DNA from: Acanthamoeba sp. SK_2022b
Lineage: Eukaryota > Discosea > Longamoebia > Acanthamoebidae
DNA: 15,442 nucleotides
NCBI GenBank assembly: GCA_027943245.1
Contig: JANDJZ010000283.1
Location: 1-15,442 of the forward strand
Direction: 5' to 3'
The notes below the pieces were generated by a model. It ran no database searches and had not been told where the DNA came from. It worked only from the letters and a program-made list of their open reading frames with translations. Position 1 is the first letter of the stretch. Every line of letters starts with the position of its first letter. This document shows positions 9,398-15,442 of the stretch, piece by piece. Made by a program: the position numbers and the translations under genes.

Positions 9398-9582
9398 GGT
9401 GTCGTTGTGGTGTGATGGCGACGGTTAATACCTCAGGTACGAGGCACAGCCCGATAACTTTTGGACACACCGTGCCGATTGGCCCGACGAGCGGAATGGG
9501 CGGAGCTGATTCTTATTTTTTCACGTAAATGTTTTGATTGAGGCGCTAAAATGGGAAAGCTATGAAAGTCGACAGCAAGGCA

Positions 9583-9655
9583 TCCTCGGTAGCTTAGTTG
9601 GTAGAGCGCACGGCTGTTAACCGTGAGGTCGCAGGTTCGAACCCTGCCCGGGGAG
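9583..9655 (+). tRNA. tRNA-Asn (anticodon GTT), copy 2
   Basis: Base-for-base identical to the minus-strand copy at 6413-6485, with the same cloverleaf, anticodon GTT, no intron and no encoded CCA. It is followed by ctttcttttctttc, whose T4 run can end RNA polymerase III transcription. The 9 nt just upstream (agcaaggca) are also shared with the other copy. Reading frames antisense to it give a RAGFEPATSRLTA-like peptide, a well-known tRNA artefact. Confidence 0.97.
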
Positions 9656-9659
9656 CTTT

Positions 9660-10670
9660 CTTTTCTTTCGTTTTGGACGATACCGCAAGGTTAGCATGGC
9701 GAAAACAGAGGATTAAGAGCCAGGCTGGTGTGAGGCTTTGACCTGCTTGTCCCCCTGTAGTTGTGAAAACTGGAGCAAGGGAGGTCTTCAGATTGTGAAG
9801 CACCCATGCTTATCACTTGATTGCTGGGCTGTGTGTTGTGCATTAGGAACTTGAGGAGCATATTCATGATTGCTTATGGGCAGTGTAAAAAGCAGGGACA
9901 ATGTTGGTGTGGGGAAGGGAAGCTGTGACTTGCTTTGTGTGCTTTGCATGTTTTCTAATGCCACTCTGAACTGAGTGTTCAGGAAAAAGAGACACTGACT
10001 CTTTTTCTGTAGACAGCACCTGTCTGGGAAGATGTTCTAAATTTTGAGAAGGGGCAGTGTCTCATATTCCCAAACACTCAGTTTCTGAGATTGGGGATGT
10101 TTGTGTCAGCTTCTGCAACTTCTTCCACTGTTCACAATGGCCAGCTTGAGGTGGATTGTTGCTGAGAACATGCAGCAATAGGGGCACTTCACAGTGGGGT
10201 GAAAGGTCACATACAGTCTTAGTATTATGAACAAGTGACCACAGTGAGTATGGCATCACACATCTGTTACATGATCAGCAAAGTAATGAGGAACCCAACT
10301 CTGCTTCCTTATGGTAAACAATATTGATGGTTATGGCATGATTTTTATATAACTTAATTTTTAAATTTAACTTATTTTTCTTCAGAGGTCAATCAGCCAT
10401 GTAACAGCTGTGTAACCTGAATCCACGCCAAATAAACGAGAGACTCTCCCTGCATTTCCTTTTTGTCTGAAACATTCTTATCCAGACATTATTGACATTC
10501 TTTGGGTCATCGCGCATACGTGGTGTTTATGCTAACACTACACACGGTTAGTTGTGATCCACACATTGCCTGCTCGCCGGCGCTTTTGGCGCTCTGCCAT
10601 CCTTGTAGCTCACACGCGCATCCTGTCCCGGCCGCCAACGCTCGTGCAGATTTTAACAACACAAAAAGAA
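9660..10670. other. Low-GC stretch between tRNA-Asn and ferrochelatase; no confident gene
   Basis: About 1 kb with clearly lower GC than the flanking genes (judged by eye). It contains an imperfect inverted repeat (9968-10085), several short stem-loops (for example TTGCTG/CAGCAA near 10158-10177), an AT-rich patch at 10340-10375 followed by a ttcttcag splice-acceptor-like site at 10380-10386, and an interrupted minus-strand frame (about 10270 to 9865 with one TGA). No tRNA, snRNA or known domain was recognised. It may hold a non-coding RNA, a decayed mobile element, or the promoter and upstream exons of ferrochelatase. Confidence 0.5.
9968..10085. repeat. Imperfect inverted repeat / potential long hairpin
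   Basis: The arm at 9968-9999 (gaactgagtgttcagg and following) is nearly the reverse complement of 10053-10085 (ggcagtgtctcat through aacactcagtttc): about 26 of 32 positions pair by hand count. The loop region contains its own small perfect hairpin AGACAG/CTGTCT at 10011-10025. Confidence 0.6.
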
Positions 10671-10671
10671 G

Positions 10672-10715
10672 ATGCGCAGGTTTGCCACCGTTCAGCGTGC
10701 CTCTGGACTGCATGG
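10672..10715 (+). CDS. Candidate first exon of ferrochelatase (mitochondrial presequence)
   Basis: The ATG at 10672 opens MRRFATVQRASGLHG, rich in Arg, Ser and Ala without acidic residues, as mitochondrial targeting peptides are. The next certain ferrochelatase exon (10999) needs a preceding exon ending in phase 2; the GG|gttgag at 10715/10716 gives that phase, leaving a 283-nt intron with a very AT-rich 3' half. Other donors nearby have the wrong phase. The frame stays open to 10953, so the true end could be different or another exon could intervene. Confidence 0.4.
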
Positions 10716-10998
10716 GTTGAGTGCCTTTCCTCGCCAGACGGCTGGTAGCGTGCCCCCACACTCCGATTGCACCCAAACTCGTTTTTTAATCTCCATAATT
10801 TGCCTGCGATTAATCTTGGTGCCCCCATCTGGCCAGGATCATTTTTGTTGCGCCATGCCAGCACAGACACCTCTAAACCGTATCTCCCCCTCATCAGCTT
10901 CAACTGTTCGCACATTAATTTTTTTTCATGTTTTAATGACATTAATCATTTAATTATTTTTTTTTAATTATTGGTATTAATTTAATCACAACCCGCAG

Positions 10999-12847
<1,849 letters not shown>

Positions 12848-13118
12848 GCTGTGTGCACGACAGCAGCCCAGTTCCCTGTCTTGTCAATAAACGGAAAGAA
12901 AACAGAAGCTGCTCCTGCCATGACGTTGTTGACACATCATGAGATGGGTAACGAGAGATGCCTTAAAAAGATCGAAGTAAATGAAGGGGGCGAATCGAGT
13001 AGATTTTTGTAGGATTTTAATAGAGATGGGTTTGCTAACGCTCCTAAGAGCGGGTCGCAGCCCGGGGGGGTGTTGGTCGTGCGAGAAGATCTGATGGAAC
13101 AATCGGGGGAGTGGGGAC
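12848..13118. other. Intergenic space between convergent ferrochelatase and ADP/ATP carrier genes
   Basis: About 270 nt holding the two 3' UTRs. On the plus side is AATAAA at 12886; on the minus side ATTAAA at 13021-13016 could serve the carrier, about 100 nt past its stop. A small perfect hairpin CGCTC/GAGCG occurs near 13039-13053. No gene seen. Confidence 0.6.
12886..12891 (+). terminator. Probable polyadenylation signal of ferrochelatase
   Basis: AATAAA lies 39 nt after the stop codon at 12845-12847, a usual spacing for a short 3' UTR. Confidence 0.6.
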
Positions 13119-14239
13119 TTAGCCGCCGCCAGAGCCGTAGGTCTTGCCGAAGACGAGGACCTGCAGCTTGTCGTAACCGGCGAGCACACCAGCGCCAGCA
13201 ACGGCGCGGAGGATGTTGGCACCAGCGCCCTTGAAGAGCGACTTGAAGCCCTCCTTCTTGACGATCTCGGCGAAAGCGTGGGCAGAGCTCTTGTACTTGA
13301 CGGCCTCACCAGAGGTCATCATCATGCGACGACGCACGGTGTCGAGGGGGTACGAGGCCAGACCGGCACCGATGGTGATACCCCAACCGAGGAGGAACGA
13401 GGCGAGGAACGAATCGCTGAGGTTGCCGGTGAGCAGCACGGGCTTGAGCGAATCGTAGAGACCGAAGTAGAGACCACGGTAGACGATGATGCCCACGCAC
13501 GAGATGTTGAAGCCACGGTAGAGACCGACGATACCGTCCGACTTGAGGGTCTTCTTGTAGACGTCGAGGAGACCGTTGAACTGACGCTCACCTCCCTTCT
13601 TGGCCGACTTGTTGTCGTTGGCGAGACGGGTACGGGCGTAGTCGAGCGAGTACACGAAGAGCAGCGAAGCGGCACCAGCGGCACCACCGGAGGCAAGGTT
13701 GCCAGCGAACCACTTCCAGTAGCCATCGCGGTCCTGAATTTTGGCGACAGATTCGAAATCGTTGTAAGTAAACTGCAATTTCCGAAAATTTACGGGTCTC
13801 GGGATGTTTCCGGTACCTTGTTGTAACCGAACATCCTCTTGAACTGATCCTTGAAGGCGAAGTTGAGGGCCTGGGTGGGGAAGTAACGGAGCACGTTGGC
13901 CAAGTTACCGCGCCACAGGGAGCCGAAGCCCTCCTCAGCAATGACCCTCTTGAAGCAGTCACCGATACCCTTGTAGGGCTCAGCAAGACGGCCGGTCTTG
14001 AGCATCTCATCCTACAGGGACGACGCGAACGGGAAAATCAGCGACGGATTCGACGGCACCAACAGAATCGCGCTCCTCTACAGTGAAACGGAAGCAGCAC
14101 ATACCTGGTTCTGGATGAGCAGCTTCACGCGCTCAATGGGCGCAGCGGCGGTCTTCGAGACGGCGGCGGAGACACCACCCATCAGGAAGTCGATGAGGAA
14201 GGAGGTAAGGTCATTCTTCTTGTTGAGGGTATCGCCCAT
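13119..14239 (-). CDS. Mitochondrial ADP/ATP carrier (adenine nucleotide translocase), 327 aa
   Basis: Exchanges matrix ATP for cytosolic ADP across the inner mitochondrial membrane. Exons: 14239-14105, 14011-13817, 13772-13119 (stop TAA at 13121-13119); introns of 93 and 44 nt, both GT..AG, all in phase 0. The protein shows the three-fold mitochondrial carrier repeat: PIERVK near residue 34, SLDYARTR in the second repeat (Ser replaces the usual Pro, as in yeast AAC), and [11 protein letters not shown] in the third. RRRMMM is the diagnostic signature of ADP/ATP carriers. Start chosen at [10 protein letters not shown]; the frame is open further upstream to 14317, but that part lacks conserved features. 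Gly-Gly-Gly ends the protein. Codon choice is strongly biased to C/G-ending codons, as expected of a highly expressed gene. Confidence 0.97.
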
Positions 14240-14818
14240 GGTGGATGCTGGAACAGGTCCGAGAACGGTGGTGTGGTTGAGACAGGCACGAAACGAACAA
14301 AGAAGCGAAAGGTCCACCGCCGCTTCAAGTGCCCACCCGACGGGGTTTTGCCGGCGTCAAATTTGGTGTCGACAGGAGTTAGAAATTTCTTTGCCAATGG
14401 GTCCGCGTCTTTTCCCAAGCCCAGAGAGCCCAAGGCGAAAAAGTCGAGAAAAGAGAAAACGTGCCTTTTCTTAGCTTTTCTGCGCCCGTTTGAGATTGGG
14501 CCAATTTGCGAGAGTTGGCACAGAGATGCCCCTCGATTGCGCCCGGCGTGTCTTGAGTTGAGGTGACATGGTGCTGTCGGCCTTCTAGAGAAGCGCAGGC
14601 ACTCCAAATGACAGCGATTGCGTGTTCATCTCTTGAAATTGCGTTTTACCGTTGCGTTTTCGCCGTTGCGATTTTCAACAACGTTTCCAAATTCATCGGT
14701 TACTTGATTGGCGATGGGCTGGTGAGGGCCAGCTTAATGGGGCCTGTTCTTTGTTACCTTCACGGGCCTCTTTCTAGAAGTCCCAACATTCCAGCACGTT
14801 CCATGACGTCGTGGCCAG
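14240..14818. promoter_or_regulatory. Upstream region of the ADP/ATP carrier, possibly a bidirectional promoter
   Basis: About 580 nt without a convincing gene. It holds the carrier's 5' UTR and promoter on the minus side, and probably the start of the right-edge gene on the plus side. At 14495-14505 ATTGG and CCAAT sit back to back (attgg-g-ccaat), giving a CCAAT box in each direction about 260 nt from the carrier start. Open frames here (for example from 14608) lack recognisable features. Confidence 0.35.
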
Positions 14819-14908
14819 TTCGCTTGGCGGCATGCTGCACGCGATGAGCGCACGTGGAGTCGTGACTACCTGCTGGAGAAGGAGCAGCTGGCGCGGAGCG
14901 AGCTGGAG
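14819..14908 (+). CDS. Probable internal exon of an unidentified gene
   Basis: After an acceptor-like ggccag the frame gives 30 codons including RDYLLEKEQLARSELE, a typical charged helix, and ends at GAG|gtttat. The same frame has a TGA just upstream, so an acceptor here or nearby would be needed. Family not recognised. The 330 nt that follow (to 15240) look intronic, with T-rich and GT-rich stretches. Confidence 0.4.
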
Positions 14909-15080
14909 GTTTATGGACAACTACCCAGTACTATGGGCCTAGAGACCACTCGCCTCCCTTCTTTATTTATTCGTTGTTGTTGCTTCTTTGTGTTACTAGT
15001 ACATGGACACTCTTCCACCACAAAACTTGCCAGGTTCCGCAGCCTTCATGTTTTATTCAACAGCCCTGATTGTGGTGTGG

Positions 15081-15127
15081 TGCAGTGGGGTAGTGCAGTG
15101 GTGTGGTGGAGTGGTTGGGTGGTGTTT
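15081..15127 (+). repeat. GT/GTGG-rich low-complexity tract
   Basis: A run of gtggtgtgg/gcagtggggtag-like units on the plus strand, with several short G runs. It lies in the presumed intron of the right-edge gene. No function is evident. Confidence 0.6.
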
Positions 15128-15269
15128 TGCACAACATCAACAACACAAAGAGGATGCGGTCTGGGGGCAGTAAGCGTGACCAATGAGGACACTTCTTTTT
15201 ATTTTTTATCAACAATAAATAGCCGCGCGTGTGCGTGTGCGGCAGGCGTGGGCTCCTGTTGCTTCACAG

Positions 15270-15320
15270 ATTCATCGAGCAGCACCAGGCCGGCACGATC
15301 GTTCCCGTGCCTGCACGCGA
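15270..15320 (+). CDS. Probable exon of the right-edge gene (partial gene)
   Basis: Following ttgcttcacag, the phase-2 frame reads FIEQHQAGTIVPVPARDND. Next comes an AT-rich intron-like stretch and, after ccgtctcgccag at 15411, a further open frame PMAAKMGVPVG to the window edge. These look like consecutive exons of one plus-strand gene, but the donor between them is not resolved and the phase does not match the 14819-14908 exon directly, so another exon may lie between. The product is not recognised. Confidence 0.35.
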
Positions 15321-15442
15321 CAACGACACGATGACACATTTGTTTCTCATTTAATAATGTTAAATCATGAAAAATTAAATAAGAGATATGTGTCGCACCG
15401 TCTCGCCAGCCGATGGCGGCGAAAATGGGCGTGCCCGTGGGC

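Noticed and set aside
7660..9650. CRISPR array or bacterial operon structure
   Set aside because: No direct repeats with spacers, and the genes carry spliceosomal introns; the region is nuclear eukaryotic.
9594..9803. Minus-strand frame with a RAGFEPATSRLTA-like peptide
   Set aside because: It is the antisense of the tRNA-Asn gene at 9583-9655; this peptide is a common artefact of tRNA genes.
14563..14847. Plus-strand 94-codon frame upstream of the right-edge gene
   Set aside because: No conserved motif, ends in a stop inside the segment better explained by another frame, and lies in a presumed promoter region.

Overview
The window looks like nuclear DNA from a free-living amoebozoan, most likely Acanthamoeba or a close relative. 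This is inferred from GC-rich exons, many short introns (about 45-130 nt) that are often AT-rich or filled with simple repeats, tight gene packing, a nuclear tRNA with no encoded CCA, and eukaryotic genes (mitochondrial ADP/ATP carrier, ferrochelatase with iron-sulfur cysteines). No search could be run, so the organism is an inference. Nothing here looks prokaryotic or viral.

Layout. (1) 101-6297, minus: a 19-exon model of a very large protein with a charged N-terminus, a BAH-like module and a long ankyrin-repeat array; it continues past the left edge, with at least 1,531 codons visible. Two perfect (CA)n microsatellites lie in its introns. (2) 6413-6485, minus, and 9583-9655, plus: two identical tRNA-Asn(GTT) genes in inverted orientation about 3.1 kb apart. 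(3) Between them are three protein genes: a zinc-dependent cytidine/dCMP-type deaminase (plus), a stand-alone glutamine-amidotransferase-like protein of the BPL_N type (minus, intronless), and a small secreted-then-anchored membrane protein with a PSI-like Cys-rich domain and a His-rich tail (minus). (4) 9660-10670: about 1 kb of clearly lower GC with no confident gene, holding an imperfect inverted repeat and an interrupted minus-strand reading frame. (5) about 10672-12847, plus: ferrochelatase in at least nine exons, two of its introns apparently using GC donors. (6) 13119-14239, minus: the mitochondrial ADP/ATP carrier, convergent with ferrochelatase. (7) 14240 to the right edge: the carrier's upstream region, then probable exons of an unidentified plus-strand gene that leaves the window.

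How they fit together. Two genes serve mitochondria: ferrochelatase (last step of heme synthesis) and the ADP/ATP carrier. They are convergent neighbours, so a shared regulator is not implied. The ankyrin protein is probably nuclear, given its basic and acidic tracts and BAH-like module; its length and order suggest an ankyrin-type poly(ADP-ribose) polymerase whose catalytic part would lie beyond the left edge, but that is only a prediction. I did not see a multi-gene system with an obvious joint function. The most distinctive items are the ankyrin/BAH-like protein, the BPL_N orphan, the PSI/poly-His membrane protein and the low-GC island.
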